Source of the DNA: Phycisphaerales bacterium UBA7708
Lineage (GTDB): Bacteria; Planctomycetota; Phycisphaerae; Sedimentisphaerales; Anaerohalosphaeraceae
Reading direction: 5' to 3'
NCBI GenBank assembly: GCA_002482415.1
Contig: DLFY01000270.1
Coordinates: 10,180-25,214, forward strand
Length of the DNA: 15,035 nt
Each line of letters begins with the position of its first letter. Positions within the stretch are counted from its first letter, which is position 1. Positions 1-7,051 of this stretch are shown piece after piece. Made by a program: the position numbers and the translations under genes. A model generated the notes under the pieces. The model did not search any database and was not told the origin of the DNA. It saw only the letters and a program-made list of their open reading frames with translations.

Positions 1-2439
1 AAGTCCACCCGATGCCGCGAGATAGGCATGGGAATCAACTATACTTATCCCGGATACCATTCCCGCCTGAGGCCGGATTTTTCCCTGCAAAACAGGGGGT
101 CCGGACACATCAACCACAAATAAATTCCCTACGGTATCGCTGATATAGGCCGTGTTTTCTAAGATTTCAAGGGCCAGACCAAATTCAATGTCTTTAAACA
201 CATATTGGGCTGCCAGCGGCAAGGTCTCCAGCGGGATCACCGTCATAGCTTTTTCATCCATGACATAGGCCTTGGTCCCGGATATCTTCACCGCTCTGGC
301 TGGGCCACCTGTTTGATAGGTTCCCAGCAGAACTGGTTTGCCTGGCACGGACACATCATACAGCTGCATCCCGCCCAGTCCATCGGCCACACACAACCGG
401 TCGCCCTGGCAGGCGACATCGTAGGCGTGGCCGGATGTATCATATTGCAGTGGATCGATTATAGAAGGGATCACATTTAAATCTACAACCAATAACCCCG
501 AAGCTCCTGCGGCTACATAGGCTATATCATTCTTGACTGCAATGGCCTCAATTCGATTGGACAGTCGAGTCTGTTTTAACATAACGGGTTTCGCAGGATT
601 CGATTTATCCATCACCGCCAGGGTTGCGCCCTGGGCAAGCAGGAGCTTGTCTCCATATCCGGCCACCGCTCTGGACACCCCCCCGACACTGCCGGCCTGA
701 CGAAGTGAATGCAATGCCGATGGCCCGCTTTCCGCCCTCAGTTCCACGGAGACTACAGATTCATCCGGATCATTACTGCCAATAACAAGATAGGTGTATT
801 GACAGTCTCCGGGGCCGGCAGGACTATATCGTACAGTAACCGCCTGACTTCCAGAGGGAGCAATCGTCACAGGAAGTACAACAGGAGAAACGATACTGAA
901 TGAGTCGGCCAAAAGTCCGGTAAAAGACAGCGATTTAATCTCCAGAGGCAAAGTTCCGGTATTGGTGATATTCAGATTCAGGCTCACCGTTTGCCCCGTA
1001 TCGACCTGACCAAAATTAAGGCTGTTTCTGTTGAGCTGAATATCACTCCGGGGCGGAAGCATTCCGCCAATCATAACCAGTGAAGGGATCATCGATAAAT
1101 CTGAACTGCCAATCCCGGCATTATGGACTTCAATCGCAAACACGTTGCTTCCGGCAACCAGTTTGGAAATGTGCGACGATAAATCTATCGTTTCCGGAGG
1201 ATTGCCGCCAGAACCGGCCGAAGCTTCATGATCCGCTGCCGAGGTATCTTTGTTCTGACCTGAGGCAACCCCGCGTCGGGTCACCTCCTGACCATTGATA
1301 AATGCCACAAAACCATCGTCATAATCTACGGTAAAAGTCAGCGCAGTTACGTCGGAAAGCAAATCGACCATAAATGAATACCGCATATAAACTGTGGTAT
1401 AATTATTCTGCATATCGCTCAGAACTGTGGCATCATCGCTATCGCCATATCCAATGCCAGTCGCCCCCGAAAGCCAGCTGCTGTCAGCAAAGCCCAGTCC
1501 ATTCCAATTGGTCGGTGTTGAATAGCCCTTGAAGTATTTCCAAGTATCACCCTTTTTGAAGATGGTATAGGCATTGACAGCATCAAAACTCACGGTCGCA
1601 GATGCCCATACATCCTTGAGGGAATTCACCGCACGACAGCGATAATAATAGGTCGTTCCAGAGGTTAATCCTGAGATATCCGTATAAAAGGTCCCCTGCC
1701 CCAGAACACCGAGATTAACCGCATGTTCCCAATTGCCGGGCGTAGTTCCCCCGTCGGTCTTTCCCCAATATACAAAAATGCTGGGATTCTCACCTCCCGT
1801 ATCTGTCAATTCTCCATTCAATCGGGCAGAGGAGCTGGTGACATTGGTCACGCCGCTATTGGATACGGACAGGCCGGAAGGCGTATATTCGACACGGACA
1901 TTGAGAAAATCGCCATTAGGAGGTGTTAATACCCATGCCGTTCTTCCCTTGGTAATGGCCACTGTCGCACGATTCAGGGCAGCACTGCCATTCCCATTGG
2001 AACACTCAAATTCAAGCTTATAATTGCCATCCGGAACTACGGTGCCATCCGAATCTGCGGTATTGTACTTTTTCCAGTCCCAACTGATGTTATATTCCCG
2101 ATAACCGGTCTGAGTGGCGCCGGTGCGATCCGTTCGGTCGGCATCACGATAGGTGGGATTGTTATTGTACCAGGTATAGACACTGCTGTACCGCGTATAC
2201 GCCCACAGGGCAACCTTGCCGCCGCCGGTTCCCACGGTACAAATACGCTGGCCGCTGGTATTGGTAAGCCAGACCGCCTGAACATACTTATCGCCGTATG
2301 AACCGCCGGCATCCGTCGGCGTAAACCTGATGTTCAAGGTGTCGGCGGCCTGCACCACTCCAGAAAAGGTACACATCCATGGAAGTACAAACAGAATCAT
2401 TCCGACGTTTTTCATGGCAGATCGTAAATCGAATCCCAT
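1..2439 (-). CDS. Exported DUF2271-like / Fn3 / ASH / LVIVD-propeller protein (3' end off window)
   Basis: The reading frame stays open from the ATG at 2439 to the window edge, giving at least 813 residues. The start has a Shine-Dalgarno AAGGA seven bases upstream. A signal peptide ends near residue 31 (VVQA|ADT). Residues ~32-150 resemble DUF2271: YVQAVWLTN, KVALWAY, TGAT (106-109), and a DGTVVPDGNYKLEFE ending. Then come an Fn3-like domain (~195-285, LTSGTTYYYRCRA), a beta-sandwich with GIGYGDSDD and DDGFVAFINGQEV (~290-450), an ASH/choice-of-anchor-D-like domain (~467-570, SLNFGQVDTGQTVSLNLNI) and LVIVD-like propeller repeats (~575 onward, GLLVVDL, GGMQLYDVSVPGKPVLLGTY). It starts 29 bp after the maturation protease stop, so it is very probably the last known gene of the apbE-hydrogenase operon. 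Known for the families: DUF2271 proteins are extracytoplasmic and often lie near apbE. Inferred: it is the ApbE substrate and a redox partner of the hydrogenase. The domain assignment is by eye. Confidence 0.8.
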   Translation of the reverse strand, partial: MGFDLRSAMKNVGMILFVLPWMCTFSGVVQAADTLNIRFTPTDAGGSYGDKYVQAVWLTNTSGQRICTVGTGGGKVALWAYTRYSSVYTWYNNNPTYRDADRTDRTGATQTGYREYNISWDWKKYNTADSDGTVVPDGNYKLEFECSNGNGSAALNRATVAITKGRTAWVLTPPNGDFLNVRVEYTPSGLSVSNSGVTNVTSSSARLNGELTDTGGENPSIFVYWGKTDGGTTPGNWEHAVNLGVLGQGTFYTDISGLTSGTTYYYRCRAVNSLKDVWASATVSFDAVNAYTIFKKGDTWKYFKGYSTPTNWNGLGFADSSWLSGATGIGYGDSDDATVLSDMQNNYTTVYMRYSFMVDLLSDVTALTFTVDYDDGFVAFINGQEVTRRGVASGQNKDTSAADHEASAGSGGNPPETIDLSSHISKLVAGSNVFAIEVHNAGIGSSDLSMIPSLVMIGGMLPPRSDIQLNRNSLNFGQVDTGQTVSLNLNITNTGTLPLEIKSLSFTGLLADSFSIVSPVVLPVTIAPSGSQAVTVRYSPAGPGDCQYTYLVIGSNDPDESVVSVELRAESGPSALHSLRQAGSVGGVSRAVAGYGDKLLLAQGATLAVMDKSNPAKPVMLKQTRLSNRIEAIAVKNDIAYVAAGASGLLVVDLNVIPSIIDPLQYDTSGHAYDVACQGDRLCVADGLGGMQLYDVSVPGKPVLLGTYQTGGPARAVKISGTKAYVMDEKAMTVIPLETLPLAAQYVFKDIEFGLALEILENTAYISDTVGNLFVVDVSGPPVLQGKIRPQAGMVSGISIVDSHAYLAASGGL

Positions 2440-2468
2440 ATTCGTATCCTTATTTTTTCTGTTTTCCG

Positions 2469-2981
2469 TTATATCCGTACTGAAAAAAGATCATCGATAG
2501 ATATGCGGGTAACCGCATTCTTCAGTTTTTGTATAACTTCTTTTACCGCCTGTACCAGTTGAGGAATAATTGCCTGCAAGGCCGGTGACAATGCTGTTCC
2601 ATAATCAATCAGACCAGGTTCCGCACCCAGAATAATCAGTCTGGGCCTCCGTGCTTCTGGAATCAGCCGACACACGCCTGCAATTCCCAAATCATGCAGG
2701 GAATGAATACCGCCGGCCAGGGCATCTTCACCATCCAGGCAATACATCTGACCCGCAGTCCCTCCGGCACAGATCGCATCAAGGGCAATAATGATATCGG
2801 ACTGTTCAAACATATCTTGAAAATGGATTACAGCGGCTCCGACTTCAATTGCCTGGACCTCGTCGTGCAACCGTTCCTGTTGAAACAGGCGTATTGCATG
2901 AACTCCAAGTCCATCGTCGGTCATCAGCTCATTGCCAAGCCCGATGACGGTGATGACAGGTTTTTCAGGCAAAACGTTCAT
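2469..2981 (-). CDS. [NiFe] hydrogenase maturation endopeptidase (peptidase M52, HyaD/HybD-like)
   Basis: This 170-residue protein has the M52 signature near its N-terminus (GLGNELMTDDGLG, residues 14-26). The nickel-sensing acidic and histidine positions known from HybD appear as Glu18 (GNE), Asp68 (ALDA) and His96 (SLHDLG). Members of the family cleave the C-terminal peptide of the hydrogenase large subunit after the NiFe centre is installed, in the cytoplasm and before Tat export. The start ATG directly follows the TAA of the large subunit gene (TAAATG), which implies translational coupling and a dedicated role for that substrate. The upstream large subunit does carry a 15-residue tail beyond its last metal-binding motif, as this enzyme requires. 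The length is typical. No hyp accessory genes are in the window. Confidence 0.95.
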   Translation of the reverse strand: MNVLPEKPVITVIGLGNELMTDDGLGVHAIRLFQQERLHDEVQAIEVGAAVIHFQDMFEQSDIIIALDAICAGGTAGQMYCLDGEDALAGGIHSLHDLGIAGVCRLIPEARRPRLIILGAEPGLIDYGTALSPALQAIIPQLVQAVKEVIQKLKNAVTRISIDDLFSVRI

Positions 2982-4409
2982 TTACATACCCAAATGAATT
3001 AATTTGGCCTTCTGGCCCGGACGTATAATGTGGGTTGCACAATCCAGACACGGATCAAACGAATGAATAATCCGCATCACTTCAATCGGCTGGTCCGAAT
3101 TTTCCACTGCGGTGCCAAGCAGAGCCTGTTCAATGGGACCCAGTTTCCCCGCATCATCCCGCGGACTGCAATTCCAGGTCGTTGGAGAAATCACCTGATA
3201 CCGGGACAGTTTCCCACCGGTAATTTCCAGCCAGTGGCCCAGGGCACCTCGCGGCGCTTCGGTCAGCCCATAGGAATCGGCTGTTTGCGGCACCGAGGAT
3301 GGATTATAAACCGGACCGGCCGGGTCAAGCTGATTGACCCAGGTCCGCATGGCTTCGGCAACCTTCAGGGCCTCTCTGGCGCGGGATAAGTGACGGTCCA
3401 TTACGGAAATGCCGTTTTGATAATCCCCATTAATCCACATTCGGGCCAGCGGTCCCACCTCATACGGCAATTGCTGATAACGCGGTGCCTTCAGCCAGGA
3501 GTAAGCCCCGTTTTTGGGATTTTCCGGTATCGTTTTGCCGGCCGAGGGGTTGGCCTCGGTACCGTTCTGGAACCAGGAATGCGATACATGCTCAGTAATC
3601 AATCCGACATCAAGAGGCTGAATCGTTCGTGAACCATTCACCGCATGTCCGCGGGCAAGTAATCGATTGGTTCCGGCAGCATCCAATTCAAAAACACCAA
3701 ATGCCAGCAGATTTCCATACCCTCGACCAATCGTGTAATAATCTTCATAATGGGCAGCCAGAATTTCCACATCAGGAATATAAACATCCCGGATAAAAGG
3801 AATCAGTTCATCCAGAAATGCATTAAACTGGTCGATCCGTTCCTGCCTTGGAGTACAGGTAAAACCGCCAACAATATACGCCGGCGGATGAGGCACCTTG
3901 CCGCCAAATAAAGCCGTCATCTGGTCAGCTTTGCGACGCATGGTCAAGGCCTGAATATAATGATTTAAGAGGCTTCCGCTGGCCGTTTTGTCCAGACGAC
4001 GGTCAACCTTCCAGTCGGCCTGCCATGGCGGCATTGCAGGTCCTTCAATGAAATCCGGAACTGATAAAAGATAAAAATGCAGAATATGCGATTCAACAAA
4101 ATTCGAACCGTTAACCAGATTCCGCATGATACGGCCGTTATCCGGAGCCGATACCCCAAACGCACCATCCAGATTCTTTACGGCTGCCATGCCATGTGCC
4201 ACAGGACATACACCGCAAATGCGTTCGGTGATATGCTGAGCATCCCGGGGATCGCGTCCAATCAGCTGTTTTTCAAATCCCCGGAAAAGACCGCCGGTTG
4301 CCTTGACATCCACAACCTGTTGAACGCCGTTTACCCGGTCGATTGAAATCGTAATATTGAGGTGTCCCTCAATCCGTGTTACCGGGTCAAAAGCCGCTGT
4401 GATTCTCAT
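2982..4409 (-). CDS. Periplasmic [NiFe] hydrogenase large (catalytic) subunit
   Basis: This 475-residue protein carries the NiFe active site. The L1 motif is ERICGVCPVAH with Cys65, Cys68 and His72, and the L2 motif is DPCLDCATH with Cys454, Cys457 and His460. TRIEGH near the N-terminus supplies Glu14. All four metal-ligating cysteines are present as Cys, with no selenocysteine. Residues 461-475 follow the final His and should be removed by the M52 protease encoded immediately downstream. There is no signal peptide; by family rule the folded subunit is carried through the Tat system with the small subunit. It starts 61 bp after the small subunit stop with AGGAG seven bases before the ATG. Overall it looks like a group 1 (H2-uptake type) enzyme; the exact subgroup cannot be fixed without phylogeny. 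Confidence 0.97.
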   Translation of the reverse strand: MRITAAFDPVTRIEGHLNITISIDRVNGVQQVVDVKATGGLFRGFEKQLIGRDPRDAQHITERICGVCPVAHGMAAVKNLDGAFGVSAPDNGRIMRNLVNGSNFVESHILHFYLLSVPDFIEGPAMPPWQADWKVDRRLDKTASGSLLNHYIQALTMRRKADQMTALFGGKVPHPPAYIVGGFTCTPRQERIDQFNAFLDELIPFIRDVYIPDVEILAAHYEDYYTIGRGYGNLLAFGVFELDAAGTNRLLARGHAVNGSRTIQPLDVGLITEHVSHSWFQNGTEANPSAGKTIPENPKNGAYSWLKAPRYQQLPYEVGPLARMWINGDYQNGISVMDRHLSRAREALKVAEAMRTWVNQLDPAGPVYNPSSVPQTADSYGLTEAPRGALGHWLEITGGKLSRYQVISPTTWNCSPRDDAGKLGPIEQALLGTAVENSDQPIEVMRIIHSFDPCLDCATHIIRPGQKAKLIHLGM

Positions 4410-4470
4410 TGATTAATCTCCTGTCCGCAATTCACATCCATTTTATACGATTGCGTGATACATCTTATAT

Positions 4471-5442
4471 TTACGCGTAAAAATCGCCGCCCGGGAAGTC
4501 GGGTTCCACACACCCGATACACATCCCATTGCAATCCACACACCAGTTGGCAGGACCTGTTTCGCCATTATTCCAGCGCCTGCTGGGACAATCTGAAAAT
4601 GTACTCGGTCCCCGACATCCCAGTTGTTCAAGACATTTGCCATCCTGACCAAAGGTCGTCGCATGACTGTTGCCGCCTCCGAGATTGACATTCCGGGGAC
4701 AATTTTCGTGAATATTGCCGGCATGCGGATCTGCATCCTTGTTGCCGAATAAAGCAACCGGCCGGCCATAAGGATCCAGTTCGGGACTATTGCCCAGGAT
4801 CAACTGTACCACAGCCCAGGCCACCCAGGCCGGGTGTGACGGGCATCCGGGAATATTAATCGTCGTCTTGGAAGGAAAGTCAGCTTTGATCGCATCCGGA
4901 CAACTGATGGCCTGAGTCGGATTGCCTTCAACAGGATCCGGACCCGATGCAGGAATTCCACCGTAGCAGGCACAGGTTCCCACGCACACAATTGCAGCTG
5001 CCCCTTCGGCCAGTTCATGGATAGCCTGCTGGTAAGTCATTGGCTGGTCGTTCTCTGACCAGATCATGCAGGCACGCCCCCCGAATGCTGTCGGTACAGC
5101 CCCTTCCAGAACCAGCACATAACCGCCTTTACGCTGGGCCTGCCGAGCCATAGTCACTGCGGTTTCACCCGCCGAAGACATTACCACAGTATGATAGGCC
5201 AGGTTCACATGACTGATCAGGACATCGGCCAGGGTTACATCGCCAACCGGGGCAAGATTGGCAAACAGATTCAGAAAAGAGACCGAGTCTCCCTGACAGC
5301 CGCTGCCATGCAGCCAGATCAGTGTTGGCGCTCCGTCTTCTGCCAGCGCCGCCTCAAGCTGCTGCAGTTGACCTGCTCCCAATCCCAACGCCGCCGCTGT
5401 TGCCGTACAATATTTCAAAAAATCACGCCGAGAAATCATCAT
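4471..5442 (-). CDS. [NiFe] hydrogenase small subunit with Tat signal and unusual Fe-S ligands
   Basis: This 323-residue subunit passes electrons from the NiFe site through three Fe-S clusters. The N-terminus (SRRDFLKYC then a hydrophobic Ala/Leu stretch) is a Tat signal. Proximal ligands are Cys49, Cys157 and Cys200, but the CxxC second Cys is Asp52 (GCQGDSVSF). Distal ligands are His245, Cys248 (IHENCPR), Cys270 and Cys276. Medial ligands are Cys285, Cys308 and Cys311, plus Cys301 (NWCVDC) where Desulfovibrio enzymes have Pro, so three [4Fe-4S] clusters are likely. Cys159 and Cys304 are additional. The protein ends about a dozen residues after the last cluster motif with no C-terminal transmembrane helix, so it should be a soluble periplasmic subunit. 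AAAGGA lies eight bases before the first ATG. It starts 64 bp downstream of apbE and precedes the large subunit. Confidence 0.96.
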   Translation of the reverse strand: MMISRRDFLKYCTATAAALGLGAGQLQQLEAALAEDGAPTLIWLHGSGCQGDSVSFLNLFANLAPVGDVTLADVLISHVNLAYHTVVMSSAGETAVTMARQAQRKGGYVLVLEGAVPTAFGGRACMIWSENDQPMTYQQAIHELAEGAAAIVCVGTCACYGGIPASGPDPVEGNPTQAISCPDAIKADFPSKTTINIPGCPSHPAWVAWAVVQLILGNSPELDPYGRPVALFGNKDADPHAGNIHENCPRNVNLGGGNSHATTFGQDGKCLEQLGCRGPSTFSDCPSRRWNNGETGPANWCVDCNGMCIGCVEPDFPGGDFYA

Positions 5443-5506
5443 GGTCTTATTCCTTTCCCATTTTCGGAATTTAACATCCTTTTTACGGGATCATTAACAG
5501 GCGACC

Positions 5507-6601
5507 CTATTGGTCTTTATTTTTGATTTCAACATTCAGCAGTTCTTTGGCCGGAAAGCCCGAAGAACAGGATGTTTTCAACTCTTTATCGATAAAGAAT
5601 GCCTCAATACCCGTCAGGCTTTCACATAATTTCATCCCCTTTTCCGGCCCCATAACAAAAAAAGCCGTCGCGTATGCATCTGCAAGCATAGCATTATCGG
5701 CAATGACAGTAACACTGATGCAGCGATCTGCCGGCCTGCCGGTGCGAGGATCGATAATATGGTGATAGCGTTTGCCATTAATCTCCACCATTTTTTCATA
5801 ATTGCCGGAAGTGACAATCGAGCCGCGATGCATCTCAATCGTCACAAGCACCGGCCCCCTCGGATCAACCGGATTGGTCAAGCCAACATTCCATCCGGGG
5901 GATCCCGTCGGACAGGTAACGTATAAATCACCTCCGGCATTAATCAGGTAATTCGTAAAACCGTCATCACGCAGACTTTGAGCTGCTTCGTCAACAACAG
6001 CCCCTTTGGCAATCGCTCCCAGTTCTATCCGCATTCCTTCTTTATTCAGAAAAGCGGTCATGGCATCAGGATTCAAAATCATTTTTTGATAGCCCACACA
6101 CAATAGTGCTGAGGCAATCGCTTCATCGGTTGGAATTTCAGGCAAAACCGGACGCAATTTCCAGAGTTGCCCGACCGCATAAAAAGTGATATCAAATGCA
6201 CCCTCTGAAGCGACCGAAACATCTCGAGATGTCTGCAATATCTGCATCAGTTCAGCATGGATATGAACAGGCACATTGCCCGCATTTTGATTCAGATATG
6301 AAACTTCACTGTTGGGATCTCGGGCGTTGACAATCTCAATCAGATTTTGCATCCGAGTAATGGCTTTTTCGATGGCGGCGTGGGCTTTTTCCAGTTCGGA
6401 TTCCTCGGTTTGGACCTTGATGATCACATTGGTGCCCATCATCCCACATCGCTGTACGGCAATCACAGACTGTTTATCTGAAGTGATCGGTTGACCAAAT
6501 GTGCGAGATGACATAATGGCTATACCATACCCCGTAATAAATATTAATAGAAAATGCAGGGATAATTTTTTCCACACCGGCAGGATTATTCGATCATTCA
6601 T
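5507..6601 (-). CDS. apbE: ApbE-family FAD:protein FMN transferase
   Basis: This 364-residue protein matches ApbE over its length. Recognisable blocks are GMMGTNVIIKV (53-63), GAFDITFYAVGQLW (134-147), ELGAIAKGAVVDEAA (193-207), NAGGDLYV (221-228), HIIDPRTGRPA (281-291) and the Mg-binding segment MLADAYATAFFVMG (305-318). ApbE moves FMN from FAD onto a Thr or Ser of extracytoplasmic proteins. A hydrophobic segment at 14-30 provides export or a membrane anchor; the lipobox common in ApbE is not seen. It is the first gene of the operon with the hydrogenase and the DUF2271-like protein. Finding it here implies a flavinylated target nearby, and the DUF2271-like protein is the only candidate in the window. 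No strong Shine-Dalgarno precedes the ATG. The active-site blocks look intact. Confidence 0.96.
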   Translation of the reverse strand: MNDRIILPVWKKLSLHFLLIFITGYGIAIMSSRTFGQPITSDKQSVIAVQRCGMMGTNVIIKVQTEESELEKAHAAIEKAITRMQNLIEIVNARDPNSEVSYLNQNAGNVPVHIHAELMQILQTSRDVSVASEGAFDITFYAVGQLWKLRPVLPEIPTDEAIASALLCVGYQKMILNPDAMTAFLNKEGMRIELGAIAKGAVVDEAAQSLRDDGFTNYLINAGGDLYVTCPTGSPGWNVGLTNPVDPRGPVLVTIEMHRGSIVTSGNYEKMVEINGKRYHHIIDPRTGRPADRCISVTVIADNAMLADAYATAFFVMGPEKGMKLCESLTGIEAFFIDKELKTSCSSGFPAKELLNVEIKNKDQ

Positions 6602-6688
6602 CCGTCTATGATTCTTACCCAGAAAGCCCCCATTTCAGAGACTAACAGTTTCACAACATTTGCATCCACAATAGAGCATTTAATCAGT

Positions 6689-6717
6689 ATATTACCGGAT
6701 AAGGTAATGTGATTCAA
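6689..6717 (-). promoter_or_regulatory. Candidate sigma70-type promoter for the apbE-hydrogenase operon
   Basis: On the minus strand TTGAAT (6717-6712) and TAATAT (6694-6689) are separated by exactly 17 bases, which fits a housekeeping promoter at four of six positions in each box. Initiation would fall near 6682 and leave about 80 bases of leader before the apbE ATG. A perfect 6-bp inverted repeat, ATTACC/GGTAAT (6691-6708), overlaps the -10 box and spacer, where an operator would block polymerase. The match is by eye, in AT-rich DNA where chance matches are common. Confidence 0.4.
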
Positions 6718-6806
6718 TAGGTCACGACTGTGCGGATGATTCAATTTCTATCCAGGAAGGATTAGCGTAAGTATATATTATATAAGAGGTTGAATAATCT
6801 TATTAC

Positions 6807-6835
6807 ACAGGACTTGATTGAATAATCAATCCTGT
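6807..6835. repeat. Bulged 12-bp inverted repeat (hairpin)
   Basis: The arms ACAGGACTTGATT (6807-6819) and AATCAATCCTGT (6824-6835) pair over 12 base pairs with one bulged C (6813) around a GAAT loop. No U-tract follows on either strand, so it is not a standard intrinsic terminator. It could be a protein-binding site, an RNA stability element or part of a leader structure. Confidence 0.6.
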
Positions 6836-6837
6836 AT

Positions 6838-6849
6838 GACTTATAAGTC
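6838..6849. repeat. Perfect 12-bp palindrome
   Basis: GACTTATAAGTC reads identically on both strands and lies three bases from the preceding hairpin. Its symmetry suits a dimeric regulator. It lies about 120 bases upstream of the candidate apbE promoter -35 box, so a role as an upstream operator is possible but unproven. Confidence 0.4.
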
Positions 6850-6880
6850 TTTACATAGTAATATGATAGGAATTACAACA

Positions 6881-6931
6881 AGTGCATTATTATTGTGAAA
6901 TAGCAACCTTTTATTGCACTGCATTTCACAA
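6881..6931. repeat. Interleaved inverted repeats, possible alternative or pseudoknot fold
   Basis: Two perfect inverted repeats interlock. AGTGCA (6881-6886) pairs with TGCACT (6915-6920), and TTGTGAAAT (6893-6901) pairs with ATTTCACAA (6923-6931). The order arm 1, arm 2, arm 1', arm 2' allows either a pseudoknot or two mutually exclusive hairpins. GCAA/TTGC inside the second loop (6903-6906 with 6913-6916) extends that hairpin. It could be a regulatory RNA element or a protein-binding region. Confidence 0.45.
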
Positions 6932-7051
6932 GCTTAATTTATAATATGACTGCCGTACTCCATAATTTATCCCATTAAATTTTTCAAAATACTTTTAAAT
7001 TCTCTTAATTTTTTTGGTGAAAGACATTATTTTTTTGCTGGTTGGATGTAT

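Larger units (their letters stand above)
6602..7051. other. AT-rich intergenic region with inverted repeats
   Basis: No supported gene lies here. The stretch separates the end of the glycan-degradation block from the start of the hydrogenase operon and is distinctly AT-rich compared with the coding DNA around it. It holds a candidate promoter (6689-6717), a 12-bp bulged hairpin (6807-6835), a perfect 12-bp palindrome (6838-6849) and two interleaved inverted repeats (6881-6931). A TATAAT-like box is also present around 6780 on the minus strand, but without a convincing -35 element. No clear intrinsic terminator with a U-tract was found on the minus strand, so where the upstream block stops transcribing is not evident. 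Confidence 0.6.

Noticed and set aside
1459..1470. A second Ser-Gly-Ala-Thr in the large exported protein, resembling an FMN attachment site
   Set aside because: It is part of the GATGIGYGD turn typical of the beta-sandwich domain found in many PVC secreted proteins, and it lies outside the DUF2271-like head, so it is probably coincidental.
2037..2312. 91-codon minus-strand frame overlapping the DUF2271-like domain
   Set aside because: It is in a different frame from the continuous domain-bearing reading frame and is a Pro/Ala-rich shadow without motif support.
4470..4481. Perfect palindrome TTTACGCGTAAA across the hydrogenase small subunit stop codon
   Set aside because: It is short, has no loop or U-tract and overlaps coding sequence; the downstream large subunit must be cotranscribed, so a terminator role makes no sense.
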